The notes under the pieces: model-generated | The model's database searches: none | Told to the model about the DNA's origin: nothing | The model's input: the letters and a program-made list of their open reading frames with translations, nothing else | Shown: positions 1-11,379 of the stretch, piece after piece | Layout: every line of letters starts with the position of its first letter | Numbering within the stretch: the stretch's first letter is position 1 | Program-made: the position numbers and the translations under genes | Source: Euprymna scolopes | Lineage: Eukaryota > Mollusca > Cephalopoda > Sepiida > Sepiolidae | Length of the DNA: 40,977 nt | Reading direction: 5' to 3' | Assembly (NCBI GenBank): GCA_024364805.1 | Contig: CM044506.1 | Location: forward strand, 100,084,557 to 100,125,533

Positions 1-944
1 AAAAAATGGTTAACTGCCCTAAAACGCTAGAATGGCTCAACATGGGGAATCATTTTACATTAAAAATAAAATACTTGTTTATCTTTCATTAAAGAAAATT
101 TTAAGGTATTCACACGTAATTACCTACAAAGGTAAAATCGCATATTTTGGAGAGGTGGTCAGATGGGGTGGGGGTTAACGGAGGTATTAATCTACAATAA
201 TACTAAAGAAATATTGCAATAGATTCATTTTTAAACCATCCTAGATTTCGATTTCAGTTATTTGTACATATAATGCATTACAATTCAACTTTGAGTTCTT
301 TAACTTCTTTTAATGGATACATGGCATTTTTAAGGAATTGCAGCATATTTATGTGCATTTACTGCAGATTATTTGGAAACCATTAATTTCTGGAGATTTC
401 CAGTAGCATATTCTAATTCCTAGCACAAAAATACACTTACATGGTAAATTTCATCGCTTAATCTTCCGTTTTAACAAAGGTATAGCATTTTTACTGAAAA
501 AGTAGTGTAAAAAATGTGACAAAACACATATGGTCTTAAAGAGGGAAAATATCCAAATGTGTGAGGCACAAAAATAGTCATAACTTCCTTAATTTTAATT
601 GGATTTAAAAAATTTAAAAAGATTCTTTTTTAGCTCATCAAGCTCTTTCTATAGATACCAATATTGAAATATTTTAAGATATTACAATTTTTTTCATGTG
701 TATTGATAAGGAAAGAGAAAAAAATGTAATGAATCATGAAGTTATTTGCACTACAACCAAGAAGACTAATCTGCTTGTCTGGCGGTTCGCCTCCAACTCC
801 TCTTCAGATCCAACAAAATACCCTCCTCCCAATTTCCTTTTGTGGATAGAAGCCACACCTGATCTGAAAACCGCTCGTGTTCGTGATATAAAAACCTAAA
901 CACCTAAAAGACACGTGGCCATAATCGCATTCCTGCCATACTAT
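1..944. other. Intronic AT-rich DNA, nothing recognised
   Basis: No exon, transposon domain or repeat could be recognised here. The short open frame at 696-899 (67 codons) has no recognisable motif and is treated as chance. By position this is intron of the TBC1D15/17-like gene, 3' of its exon at 8949-9143. Confidence 0.5.
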
Positions 945-1545
945 AAAACAATGCTCTGCTGAGGTTGCCCCAGTTCTCTCCAAACTTAAAATGTCTCACC
1001 AAATCTTGCTCCTTGACTGCTGAAAAATTACTTCTGTGGCACCAGTTTTCAAGAATTCAGGTGAAAGAACCGACCCACTCAATTATCGCCCCATTAGCCT
1101 TCTCACCAAAATCTAAGTCCTTAACCAAGCACTAGACCACCATCTCATAGATAAACTTATTTCCTACCAACAGTATGGGTTTAGGCAAGTTCATTCTACT
1201 GCAATTATTCTAACTAATCTCCAAATGTATATACAAGCACTGGATAAGACAAAGGAGGTGCGGGCAGTAGCCAGAGAGATCTGACTTTGACAGGGTTTGG
1301 CATGAAGGTCTTAAGAAAATTAAATCTCATGGCATTACTAGTTGAATACTTAATCAAATCATTCTTAGACAAGAGAAAAATTCAGATTGTCCTTGATGGT
1401 TGTACGTGAAAACATGATATAAATGCGGATGTGCCTCAGGGGTCAATCCTTGGACCTTTATTTCTCATATTCATAAATGGCCTTGCTGATAAAATTGTCT
1501 CCGAGATAAGTATATTTTGGATGATATTGTTATATTGTGAAATAT
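945..1545 (+). mobile_element. LINE-A copy 1, reverse transcriptase fragment (Jockey/CR1-like)
   Basis: Broken plus-strand frames encode the first half of a non-LTR reverse transcriptase. Visible pieces are [20 protein letters not shown], an RT finger block (QYGFRQVHSTA), a palm block around DFDRVWHEGL and a PQGSILGPL-type block near 1435-1465. Several stops and frameshifts separate the blocks and the aspartate pair of the YADD motif is lost, so it is dead. It resembles the RT of copies 2 and 3 at 14463 and 16045 closely enough to be the same or a sister family. Both ends are truncated and no A-tail follows. Clade assignment (Jockey superfamily) is from memory of similar mollusc elements. Confidence 0.82.
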
Positions 1546-2254
1546 AAGATTACCATTAAACCTATAATATATAAACAAAACAGATTGCATCAGCAGGAGT
1601 GAAGACACCCAAACATCAGGAGCAGCCACTGATATGACAGCATCGATACTCAAGCGACAATGGCACCAACCTGTGCTTAACTACAATATTCAACCGACTG
1701 TTTATGACACATTTAGTTGTCAGAAACGATGCTTTTTGTACACATCCTTCCACTATGATACACAGTTCATTATAGCAAAGAATTATTGGGCAAAACATTT
1801 CCCAAGGAATTAGCTACACTAAGAGAGAGAAGGCCAGAAGATTTTGACAGATGACATGAAAATATGTGATAAAAATATTTATAAAAGGACAAGTGACAAA
1901 CTGTCTAAATTCACTCAGACACTCCAGGATTAAATAGAAATAAAACACGGAATCAGGGAAACAAACATTCTTTACGTCAGGGCTAACCATATCCTTATGA
2001 CGCATCTGTCAGCAAAAGTTTCCGAGTGTTCATACCTTGAAAATATGTCTACAACTACGTCGCTGCGTAAGCTGAACAGCAGTGGTAGCGGTGAAAGATG
2101 CAACAACTCGTACGAGTTAAGAGTTCTCTTTCTAACAGCAGCAAACTCTAACGTCTTTGCTCTTTCTTTCTCATAGTAGAAGCTGTTTTCCCACCGACAA
2201 ACCTTAATAACAAGGACTTTGTTATTTTCATCTTTTTTAATTACTTAGGACTTC
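1546..2254. other. Unassigned intronic sequence
   Basis: The composition is somewhat less AT-rich than the surroundings. Short open frames on the minus strand (60-63 codons) overlap each other and show no known motif. It may be old repeat material continuing from the LINE-A fragment, but I cannot name it. Confidence 0.4.
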
Positions 2255-2560
2255 TACCTAGTCATGGTTGATAGAACGAGAGCCGAATTCCTTCGTGGAT
2301 TAAATAAAGGGTTCCGTTTAAAATTTGGTGTAGACCCCCTTTCCTTAGAGTTCAGCAAGATTCATCTAAAAGGCCAATATGATCCTCAGCCTTATTTTCA
2401 ACCATGCGCTTTCGAAGTGGATGAATTATGAATTAATAGAGTTAGGAAAGTAATTAAATCACTAAATGAATATTTTAGCAAGTTATAGCTACCTTCCTGG
2501 TTTGCTACTCCAACAAGTGACAGGGTCGGGATCTCAGACGGACAGCCAGACACGCAATGT
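2255..2560 (+). mobile_element. Possible retroelement fossil (DIRS/Ngaro-like)
   Basis: A short plus-strand coding-like stretch begins around TRAEFLRGLNKGFRLKFG and runs on to an LKSLNEYF-like segment. The pattern of a hydrophobic-charged helix followed by GFRL and a proline-rich turn recalls the region just before the reverse transcriptase of tyrosine-recombinase (DIRS/Ngaro) retrotransposons. It is clearly broken and short. No terminal repeats, integrase or recombinase were seen. This is a weak, by-eye resemblance and it could equally be an unrelated pseudogene. Confidence 0.25.
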
Positions 2561-2685
2561 TACAAGTAAATAAAAAAAAATTATTGTAATTCCCGAACCT
2601 CCTCGCCATAAAAATACAATAGGTTCACTCAACGGGCAGATATATCGTCAATCAGATAACTGCAGCTAACAAAGAAACAGTGAAA

Positions 2686-2691
<6 letters not shown>

Positions 2692-2732
<41 letters not shown>
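2692..2732. repeat. Poly-A run, 41 bases
   Basis: An uninterrupted A-run on the plus strand (T on the sense strand of the host gene). No retroposon body could be recognised immediately upstream, so its origin is unknown. Confidence 0.95.
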
Positions 2733-2736
<4 letters not shown>

Positions 2737-3839
2737 TCCCACGTTGAGAAGGGGATATCGTGCTGTTTTGAGTTGACGCGGCATTATTTGTGTGGGTTTT
2801 CTCAGTCACTAATTCACAAAACACCAAATATCTTGTGGAATCGAATCGGCTTAAGTTAATTTGAGTTTGCTTCCCAAGTTCTTAACAGATTCCATGGACA
2901 AACTCTTAGTTTTTGCTGAACTTTCACAGAGCTCTGATGGGACTGCTACAAGACACTGAAAGGGAGTCTGATGAAACTGCTGATGGGAACTGACCAACTG
3001 TCGAAAAATAGCTCTGCACTTCTATTTATCCTGAGAAGTGTTGGGTAGGGGTGTAATCTCTCCCCTTGAGCAACCAATCAACGAGTGTCATTGACTCGCG
3101 CAGTAGCAGATAGGTCCATCATCAATACCAATCTGACTGACCCAATGGCGTTCCAAAGCCAAATATGATCTCATAACCATGGGTCAAATGTTCAACTCTA
3201 AGATAACGTTTTTCTCTTTATCATCAATTGAAATTACATTCCTTTTGCAAAGATAAGTCTTTAAAATTTTTTTAAATAATTCAATCAAAAGCTCCAAGGG
3301 AATCAGCTTTTCTGTTTTCACATGGAACATCTATAACAGCAATTGAAAATAAATATCCAACCAAAATAATTGATTATTCAGCCATGCTTGCATTTGTCTA
3401 TGTTCAATTCTATTACAAAACCCCCAAACATACAAATGAAAATCTTAGAATCAACAGCTCCCTCCTGCCCGGAAATATCTTTAACCAAACCATTAATATT
3501 TGTAATTTTTACATGGTTATTGCGTCATCTATTATCCAACCAGACATGCACATACTAGCCGACATATTGCTAATGTAATCAAGGCCCATAGCTCGACTTT
3601 GGGGCTGATTTTCCAGAGCCAGCCACACTGAGGAGGCACCAAGGTTCTGTTCAAACAACAGCATTACATATATTACATTTTTATGGCATGTTTAACACCA
3701 TGATAATTAAGTCTTTTGTGTCAGTTTTTACTGCTGAACTGAACTCAAACAGGAAATAAGACTATTCCTTCCTTATTCTAACTAATGCTAACAGAAGCAA
3801 TAGAGTAATGATAACTTCGCCTTTTTGAATTTGTCCATT
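2733..3839. other. Unassigned intronic sequence
   Basis: Mixed-composition DNA with no recognised coding or transposon signal. Two overlapping 62-64 codon frames at 3370-3578 are shadows of each other without motif. Region 3030-3200 is less AT-rich and may be decayed repeat. Confidence 0.4.
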
Positions 3840-4174
3840 TCCTCCTTTTGTCTACCTTCCTATTGAATTTTTTCTTTCTTGGCTGGCAGGTAGTTACAAA
3901 GTGTATGCTGTGCCTCATGTATATTGTGTACCGAGTGATCAGATTGGGCCCCTCTAACCGGATGTCCAGCCTAAGGTAATAGCACCAATGCATTGGCGTT
4001 CACATGGCCACTCATTGATCTTGATATGCTCAGAAACCAGGATCTTGTCCTCAGACTTCATGAGTAGCCATCCACAGCCAACAGGTAGCACATTTTTGAG
4101 GATTCTTCTCTGTAGAGGCAGAGTCAATACATTTTATAACCTCAACCGAGAGAGTAAGGTCAAGAAAAGAAAAG

Positions 4175-4222
<48 letters not shown>
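3840..4222 (+). mobile_element. Unclassified A-tailed retroposon-like segment
   Basis: A relatively GC-rich block (about 3900-4160) ends in a GAAAA-type purine stretch from 4163 and a pure A-run at 4175-4222. A unique block ending in a long A-tail is what a LINE 3' end or SINE insertion looks like. No target-site duplication, tRNA A/B box or protein domain was recognised, and the left boundary is a guess. The frame at 3988-4251 merely reads through the A-tail as polylysine and is not a gene. Confidence 0.35.
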
Positions 4223-4225
<3 letters not shown>

Positions 4226-4269
4226 GACAAAAGAGTTTTGCTAAAAAGTGAAAAAGGAGAATGTTGATA

Positions 4270-4619
4270 ACATTCATATTTTTATCATTGATATTATTGG
4301 ATGGCGGAGTTAGTATGGAATATTGCAGTAATCTAAAGGAAATGGCACTAACCCTATGCGGGTTTAACTAGCTTCCTCCAAAGGAAGAAGTTTTATGGGA
4401 ATATGAAATTCACAAGCAGTCCCCAATCACATGTATATCCCTGCTAGGGGAGATGACGATGTTAGGTTTTCACAATTCTTGCAGGGAGGTACGAACAGCC
4501 TCCTACACACAACGCCTGAAATTCCCAGATTGGTCACCCATCTGGTACTGACCAGGCTTAATGTTGCTTAACTTTGGTGATCTGACGAGAACTGGTGTGT
4601 CAATGTGATTATGCTGTAA
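4270..4619 (-). mobile_element. 5S rRNA-derived SINE (SINE3 type), copy 1
   Basis: Read on the minus strand, 4500-4619 aligns along its whole length with animal 5S rRNA: it holds counterparts of the GATCTCG, AAGTTAAGCAAC, TGGTCAGTACC and GGGTGACC blocks that form the internal polymerase III promoter (box A, intermediate element, box C). The sequence then continues (4270-4499) into a non-5S body that recurs next to a second 5S-like head at 39300-39487, so it is a SINE and not an isolated 5S pseudogene. Many substitutions show that it is old. The far end near 4270 is approximate and no tail or target duplication was identified. Confidence 0.75.
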
Positions 4620-5184
4620 TATGATTTGGAAATTAAGTGTAGATATAATTTATAAGTTGTAATGCGTTATTTGGTATGGTTGATTGGTGATCATCTTAGG
4701 TCAACTGGAGCCCAATATGAAAGATATTAGTTAGTTTGGTCATGTGACATGGGGAGATTTGAAGTTAGATTTCAGTTGCAGATTACACTTTAGTGATGAA
4801 ACCTAAAAAAAAAGAAAAAAAAAACAAAACTAAGATTATCACCTCTGAACCATAAGAAAGGCTGATAATATCCAGAGTCTGAAAAGGCCAACTACAGAAT
4901 TCATGGTGGTATCCATTACACTAATTTCTCTAGATTATGGAATTGAACATCTTCCAAAATATTTGCTTACTTAACCCATTAGGCCCTAATTATTCTATAA
5001 ACAGAACAAATTTTTTAAATCTATAAAATATATAATAGTACTGCTTACTGCATAATTAATCTGAAGAAAGGATAAAATTAATCTATATTCAACTTTGAAA
5101 GTTAAAACATTAAATAATGAAATTTGCTAAAATTCTATTTGTTCAATGATGCATGAACTTGGTGGCTTACTATTGCAAGACTCA
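4620..5184. other. Intronic AT-rich DNA, nothing recognised
   Basis: No coding, repeat or regulatory signal was recognised between the 5S-derived SINE and the R2-like LINE. Confidence 0.45.
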
Positions 5185-7600
5185 TAATTTTTTGGTCAAG
5201 ATCAAAGTGTAGTATCTGTTCTTCAGATGCTGCACTTCTATTTCTTGTTCTCTTTCGGTGGAGGAGAAATCCTTCACGACTGAGACAATTTTTATTTTTG
5301 TACCTTTTCTCCACGTTAAAAAACGACCCTGGTGTCTAACTCTGTCCCGTGGGGAGGCATAGTAAATAGGCTCATAATTTAGCCAAAAGTGCAACGTAAA
5401 TCTTTGTGCAAACTCCTTACCATAATGTGGATGGTCTATGACTTATTTCTGACTTGTTTCTGGTAAATGTTCCAGAGATTTGCTGCTGCATTCAATATTC
5501 AGTTTTTTTTGTTTTGTTTTTTTACAAATCGTCCAGTGGAGATATATAGACACTCCATTGTGTCGGTCACCCCCCAGCAGAACGTTACAGTTAGATGTCT
5601 GGTAACACTACTCCTGTGTGGTAGAAGCTGCACTTGCTGTTATTGCTTAGACCATTCATTTTCTTAAAAGCATTAGTCATAAAGCCTTGATATTGGACAG
5701 CCATTATAATTCTCTCCTGGTCGAAATGGAGCGATCCTCTTTTCAGCCACTATATGGAGCCTTCTTTATCTATATAGTCCTACGTGAATTTATTCAGAAA
5801 ATACTTGGCATGTTGTTGGTTGGCCCATTCTTCCAATTTTTTGCAATGGAACTTCTTGGTGTATTTCTGGTGACTCTTATGGACTATTCTGTAGCAGACT
5901 TGTTTTTTTTGATTCTGTCTCATTTTAAAGACAATCTTGTCTGAAATGTTTGGCCAGTTTCGTGAGGGATGTAGTTCTGCTGGCTCTTGTTTCATGGTGT
6001 TCGTGTACCATTTTGAAATTTGGGAATTCAGATATTGTCTGGTGCCCATGATAGTTGCACGATAATGGTCAATCTGAGAGACTCATACCTCCTGCTCCTC
6101 TGGGCAGACACTGTTTTCAGTATATTACTTTGTACAGTGACAGCATTTTCCGTGTTTTAGTGTCCAGTCTGTTTATATCCTTTTGTGACTAGTCGACAAT
6201 ACCAAAACTGTATGTAATCACAGACATTGTTGGTTAATGGCAGTTGTTTTTGTAAATTCTGTTTTACAGATTTTCCTTACACATCGTATTATCTGCTGAT
6301 TTTTCTCTCATCTTGACATGTGGAATTGAATCGCTTCCTTCTCTGCCAAAGTATATTTTTCCTGCTCTTTCGGTCCTTGATTTCAGTATCTTCAAGTTGT
6401 ATGTTTTCAATTTGGACCTTCCCAGCTTTGATGGAGCACTTGCCACATTTGTCCAAACCAAACTTCATTTCAATATCTCTGGAGAAGTTATATACAACTT
6501 GAAAGAGTCGACAATTCATTTTCCGAGTTGGCATACAGTTTGAGGTCGTCTATGAAGAACAAGTGGATGACTCTTGTTTGGGTCTTGTTGGTGGCCCTGG
6601 CTCAGATTGTAGGGACTAAAGTTTTTGTTGAGTAACTTGCTTAACGGATCTATTGTCAGGCAGAAGAGGAAAAGAAATAGGCTATCCCCTTGGAAGATTC
6701 TGCTTTGGCTTTTAATTTAGGGATTTTTACAATTGTTTGTGTCACAGTAGTTTGCCACATTTGCATATGTAAAGCCATACTCCTCTCGGTCGATAGATTT
6801 CATACAAAGGCTTTGCAATAGTCACGTATGAGGAACACTATCAAATGTCTTTTGGTAATCAATTCACACCATAGGTTTCTTTGTTTCTTATTCTTGAGGA
6901 TGGTTTTATTGATTGATAACTGATCGTTGGTGCCTAGATACATTGCCCTGCACCCTGCTTGTTCTTTTTCCAAGTAAGCATCAGAGGAGAGATGTTGATA
7001 GATGCTGTCTGCGACCAGGCCTGTGAAGAGTGTGTGTGTATAATAGTGAGACAGCAGATGAGTTTGTACTTGCTAGGGCGTGGTGTTATTTGTTTTCACT
7101 ATGAGGGTTGTATCACCCTTTAAAAGCTATGCTGGCATGGCTTCTTCACCCCCTTCAATATGCTGTTGAAGTAACTGCTATAATGACCCTGCAATGATGT
7201 TAGTTGTTTAAGCCAGAAATTGGGTAGATTGTCTATGCCAAGCTTTTTGCAGTTCTGGAACCCATTTAGCTTTCGTTTTACACGGTCAGCTGTTATCTCT
7301 GGCATTTCTGGTTTATTTTCGTTGCCCCCCCCTTTTTTTTTTAAAAAACATCTTGAATCCATTGGGCTTCTTTATTGTATGTTACTTCGCTTTTGAAGAA
7401 AGGCCTCCAATAATTCTCTACCTCCTGCATTTTGGGCGGCTTATTTACCATTATTGTGTCCCTTATTAGAAAAAAAAATATTTTGCTTGAACATTTCGGG
7501 TTTTTGCTTTCTTGTTTATTCTTTTGGCAAGCGTTGGGATCTTGCCCTCTAGTTCTCTGGTTACATTTTTAGCTCCTCTACTCTTGTGCTATATTTCAAA
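5185..7600 (-). mobile_element. LINE-C, decayed R2-like non-LTR retrotransposon
   Basis: Successive minus-strand fragments follow the order of an R2-superclade type polyprotein. At 7280-7440 lies a VENYW..EAQWIQ block and then the DNLPNFWLKQLTSLQGH block just before the RT. A GIFQGDSL motif (RT motif B) lies near 6690. Then come FSRDIEMKFGLDKCGKCS near 6470-6520, an LDTKTRKM-like block near 6160, a WANQQHA / AVQ-DQ thumb region at 5650-5850 with a CxxC pair, and a C-terminal IVSVVKDFSS stretch at 5230-5330 recalling the endonuclease region. The reading frame shifts many times, so it is non-functional. It runs in the sense direction of the host gene. No 5' end, tail or target duplication was seen. 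Clade (R2 versus a sister clade) is uncertain; the LINE identity is firm. Confidence 0.8.
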
Positions 7601-7628
7601 ATACATTTTGAAATAAAAGATAAGGAAA

Positions 7629-7931
7629 CAGTGGCTAGGCTGGTTGGTTGGTTGGTTATTTTTGTTGTACGGCATATCAACCCTTTTCAGGTTATTTAAT
7701 GCCAAATCCAAAGATTTTGAAGAAAAATCTTTTAATAGAATATATTTGTTGTTTTCAAGTCGGTTTCTATTTAACCCATAGTTGGGACCCTAACAGGTAC
7801 TGCCACTTCAGGTCAGAGTGGACCTGGGAGCAATGGCAATTAAAGGGTGGCTCCACACTCCCCAAAGCCCGCACGCTAGGGGCTCACCACTGGATATAGT
7901 TTAAGGTCATATCCATGACCAGTGGCTAGGC
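7629..7931 (-). mobile_element. (CCAA)n-tailed retroposon, copy 1, 5'-truncated
   Basis: The element (7641-7919, 279 bp) is bounded by perfect 12-bp direct repeats CAGTGGCTAGGC at 7629-7640 and 7920-7931. Read on the minus strand it ends in a (CCAA)n tail at 7641-7655. It matches the longer copy at 30204-30537 almost throughout but lacks about 60 bases of that copy's 5' end. A fixed tail with a variable start is the signature of target-primed reverse transcription. Near the tail is an imperfect hairpin (GGCAT...AACC...GGTT...ATGCC). It could be a SINE or the 3' end of a LINE with a short-repeat tail; no reverse transcriptase is included. Confidence 0.85.
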
Positions 7932-8219
7932 AGAATAAAATATTGCTGCATCACATGAGATGCAATTTCCAAATAAATTCTAACGTTTGACAACATCGTC
8001 TCATTTCTATGTTTTATGTTGTTAAATCCTATTTGGAATCATGACTTATGCCAGATGCAAACCAAATTAGTAATTTCAGATTGAAATGTTAAAATGTATA
8101 TTTTCAAAACCAAGTTAATATTTGTTTTAAAAACCTATAATAAATATGCTTAATATACCTCAGAAAAAGAATTAAAAATAACAAATGTTGGCACTTGTTG
8201 ACTAATCTTTAAACAAACT

Positions 8220-8542
8220 CATTTCAGGTGAAAACATTACGTACTTACATGCAATGACAAAATTAGTATAAATTCTCCCCCAAAAGAGAACCAGGAGATG
8301 TGCTAGATGTATTAACTAAAATTCATCCACAATTATGTTCAGTTTAAAGGTGGATCCTTAATTAATCAAGGATTATCTCCCTTATCTGTCAGAATTGGTA
8401 GCACAGCTCTTCCACATTAAATATACAATAAAACTCAATTTGATTAATTCTATTTTTATTTGTAATTATTTTTCTACTGGATCAATTTTTTTTATAATTT
8501 ATACAAATTACATGCAAGTATGTAATGTTTTCACCTGAAATG
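8220..8542. mobile_element. Terminal-inverted-repeat MITE (family M4), 323 bp
   Basis: The two ends are inverted copies. The left arm starts CATTTCAGGTGAAAACATTA and the right arm ends with its reverse complement, TAATGTTTTCACCTGAAATG, with similarity continuing for 40-55 bases through ACTTACATGCAA. A second, central palindrome (ATCCTTAATTAATCAAGGAT) sits at about 8353-8372. There is no coding capacity, so it is non-autonomous. The flanks show no convincing target-site duplication and the superfamily cannot be assigned. It lies about 400 bp downstream of a host exon, inside the following intron. Confidence 0.8.
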
Positions 8543-8948
8543 CGTTGATTTAAAAAAGATCAATATAAACAAGCACCAAAAATGTCTTCCATAAAATGGA
8601 ACTGCATCCATGTTATGTAAAGGTAATAAATTAACGAGCAAGCGATACACCGGCAGCACGGATAAGTGAAATAGTTTAATTTACACAGATCCAACAAATA
8701 TAAAAAGTTAAGATGACAAAGACAATAAAAACATGCAAAGATTTTTTTTTTTTTTTGAATGACGGGTTGAGGTGAAGGGGGGTCTTACGAAGATGCATTA
8801 CAAAAATTATACAAAAAAGTTGAGTAGTCTTGAAAATGGCAGTTTCTTTGGATAGGAGCGGAATTCCATGCTATAGGAATAGGAAGCTTACGTCTTCCAA
8901 TCCAGGAGTAAAAGAGAGTAATTCGCAGGTAGAAGTTTTGCCAATTAC

Positions 8949-9143
8949 CTTGGTGATGAGTTCAAATCCAGGCTCGTCCTGGTGGTTGATCTCCATACCA
9001 GCAATGTCTTCATTTAGAACCTCTGCCATCTCTTCTTTTGGCCGAGTACTCATAGTCTCTGGTTGTAAGAGAACGTCCTTAAAGAAGTTAGTAACTTTTG
9101 AGAAGCCACCCAGAGTGCTTGTGAACGGATCATTCAGAAATTT
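8949..9143 (-). CDS. TBC1D15: TBC1D15/17-like Rab GAP, linker exon (last exon in window)
   Basis: This exon encodes 65 codons of the linker between the N-terminal Rab-binding domain and the catalytic TBC domain. The predicted protein contains GFSKVTNFF, RPKEEMAEVL and INHQDEPGFELITK, which match human TBC1D15 GFSKVTNYI, RPPSEMADFL and INQQEEPGFEVITR (human text from memory). The acceptor is a TATTTAG/AAA junction at 9143/9144 and the donor is AAG/GTAATT at 8949/8948. It starts in phase 0, exactly what the donor of exon 26332-26443 requires. In vertebrates the protein stimulates GTP hydrolysis on Rab7 and is recruited to mitochondria by Fis1. The arginine- and glutamine-finger motifs of the TBC domain would be encoded further downstream, outside the window. 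No stop or frameshift is present, so the exon looks functional. Confidence 0.95.
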
Positions 9144-9597
9144 CTAAATACGAAAGGAGAGAGAAAAAAAAAAGAAATCAAACTTTTCTTTCTCTTTTTC
9201 CAGATAAACTCTGAAGAAACTATTTGAAATTAATTTTATTTTATTTATTTTTAAATCAGAATGTTCTCATTAGATTTGTAAAAGTGATCAGTTTCGACTG
9301 AGCATAATTAGGAATTAATTTAGAATGAAGGAAGGGGTAAATTAATTTGAATGATCTTAAAAACAAAATGTTTTATTGAATCTGCTCAAATTAGCCATTC
9401 CTACACACATCAGTTCATAAATTTTCAAATGAAAATCAAAGTGGAACAAATAATGACAGCAACTGAATGGGTCACAAATAGTCCAATATATACAAGCCAG
9501 AATCTTGATGTAAAATAGCAATAAACTATCATGATGAAACCAATCTTCATGTGTAGGATGTAAATAATTCATTGTTAAAGTACAAATGCATTTTAGT

Positions 9598-10065
9598 GCA
9601 ATATTAACAGTGTTTGTCCAAAATTCATCCTATATTAAAAAAAAAAAAAAAAATCATCTGTATGTTGTACATACTTGTGACAAAAAGAAACTAACAAATT
9701 CCAAAAATCATGTAAATTGATCAAATTTTATTTTTAATTAAGAAAATCAAATTTTATAGCTAAGTAAGGAGCAACTGTTTTGAGGCGCCATTTTGAAGAC
9801 AGGCTGAAGGAACAATGGAGAACTCCAATTCAAACTTGCAAAATTAAAGAAAACAATTCTAAATATGGGGAGAGGTGTGTAGGGGTAGGGTGGAAAATTT
9901 GCTTAAGTTGAATTTTCTTTATAAAAAATAAACATGATCAATTCACATGATTTTTGGAATACACTGTCGATCATATCCAGTATGTACATCGTACAGATTT
10001 TACCTTATGTTTTAAAAGTGGAATTCTGGACAAGCACCCAACATTTGGGATTTTTTTACTTGATT
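9598..10065. mobile_element. Long-TIR fold-back element M1, copy 1 (uninterrupted)
   Basis: Two arms of roughly 150 bases (about 9598-9760 and 9905-10065) are inverted copies of each other. Reading outward from the centre they share GATCAATTYACATGATTTTTGG, then GTACATACAGAT-like and GAATTCTGGACAA-like blocks, separated by small indels. The centre (9760-9905) contains a GGAGCAACTG...GCCATTTTGAAGAC block that recurs in copies 2 and 3. There is no coding capacity. Long imperfect arms around a short centre make this a fold-back type DNA transposon derivative. No target-site duplication was determined because the outer limits are fuzzy. Confidence 0.78.
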
Positions 10066-11379
10066 GATTTGTTGCCATTAAAAATAAAACCCTGATTCTA
10101 CAAATTTTTTTCTTCAATCCAAAGCAATTACTTTTATGTTTGATAAACTTCAGCGTTTCAAAAGTACTAAACCCCAAGTTTTAATACTTGAGAGCAATTC
10201 ACACCGATACCATCATTCCTAACATTTTCTATATAGCAGCCTGTTAGATTACCATCAGATAAAATTGGATCTTTTTGTTCCATGCACAGGGTAGAAAACC
10301 AACTGGAAAGGCAGAACGTTGCAGGAAGCCATGCCAAATCTAAACTGAGCATCGAAGGAGAGATGACAGCAGGCTGACAGAATTGAATGCTGCATTTTTA
10401 AAAAAAAATCTTTCATGGTCACCGACCTCACAATAATCATCATATCACAACTATCATATTTGTTGAAATGAACATGGCATGTGATAGTTAAGGTGTCGTT
10501 TCATTTTAGAATAAACACCAAACTATTAGTTTCCAAGATATATGGGTTATAAAGTTATGAAACTGAACCAGTTTTGACATTTTTTTGCAAGTGGTTAGTA
10601 CGGTATGACTGTGGGGACCTTAAGTATAGACATAATTGTCAAAACTTAAACGCAAGGATTCAAAATTTTTACTGAGTAGTTAAAGTTATTTTTAGTAAAT
10701 ATTACAATTAGTAATCAGTGTTCAAATAATGAAAATTATTGAAAACCACACGTATTGTTACATATTTAAGTCGGTTACCATTACCATTACGGTTACCATG
10801 TTACCATTACGTCTCCATCATGCTCTACACGAAATCTAGAGATTACTGACTGCCATCACCAGCATTAGTCTTTATACTTCGACAATGAAAAAAAAAAAAA
10901 ATAACATCTGGTTTTAAAAATGATTTTATATTCTTAATTTAATTTTCATATTTTTATTACATTCAAAGAAAATATTTAATCATTATTTTCAACATTTTGA
11001 ATTTTTATAACTTTCATACAAAATTTTTTTTTAAATCTAAAAATTTAACAGCAAGTTAAAAAAAATTAAGTGAGAAAGTTAAAAATTTTGTTATTCAATT
11101 CAATCATTTTGTTATGAAATCCCTTTTGAAGTGTGGGTAATTTTTAAAAAAATATATACTACAAATATGTACCAGTATAAATTTTTTTCTCAATTTGACA
11201 GACGTTTTTGTTCTGGTTTGAAAATTAACAGATCAATTCAATTTTAACATTTGCAAAAGCATACAATTTAAATAAAAATTAAATATATCCAGAGACTTAC
11301 CTCCTGTTTTATTTTTATCAACTTTATATCATTAAACTAGATTTAAGACTAAAATAAAAGGTTCTTGTCTAGTATTTCT
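10066..11379. other. AT-rich intron with a short TTACCA repeat
   Basis: Very AT-rich sequence. A short degenerate array of the hexamer TTACCA occurs at about 10773-10810. Overlapping minus-strand frames at 9971-10443 are shadows in non-coding DNA. Nothing else is recognised. Confidence 0.5.

Noticed and set aside
3988-4251. 87-codon frame ending in polylysine
   Set aside because: The polylysine is a translated A-tail. The rest has no motif and is better explained as retroposon sequence.
5687-5944. 85-codon hydrophobic plus-strand frame
   Set aside because: It is the antisense of the LINE-C thumb region; the minus-strand reading explains the sequence.
1-8948. Search for TBC catalytic-domain exons downstream of 8949
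   Set aside because: No minus-strand segment resembling the TBC signature motifs with splice sites was seen; the region is repeats and AT-rich DNA.
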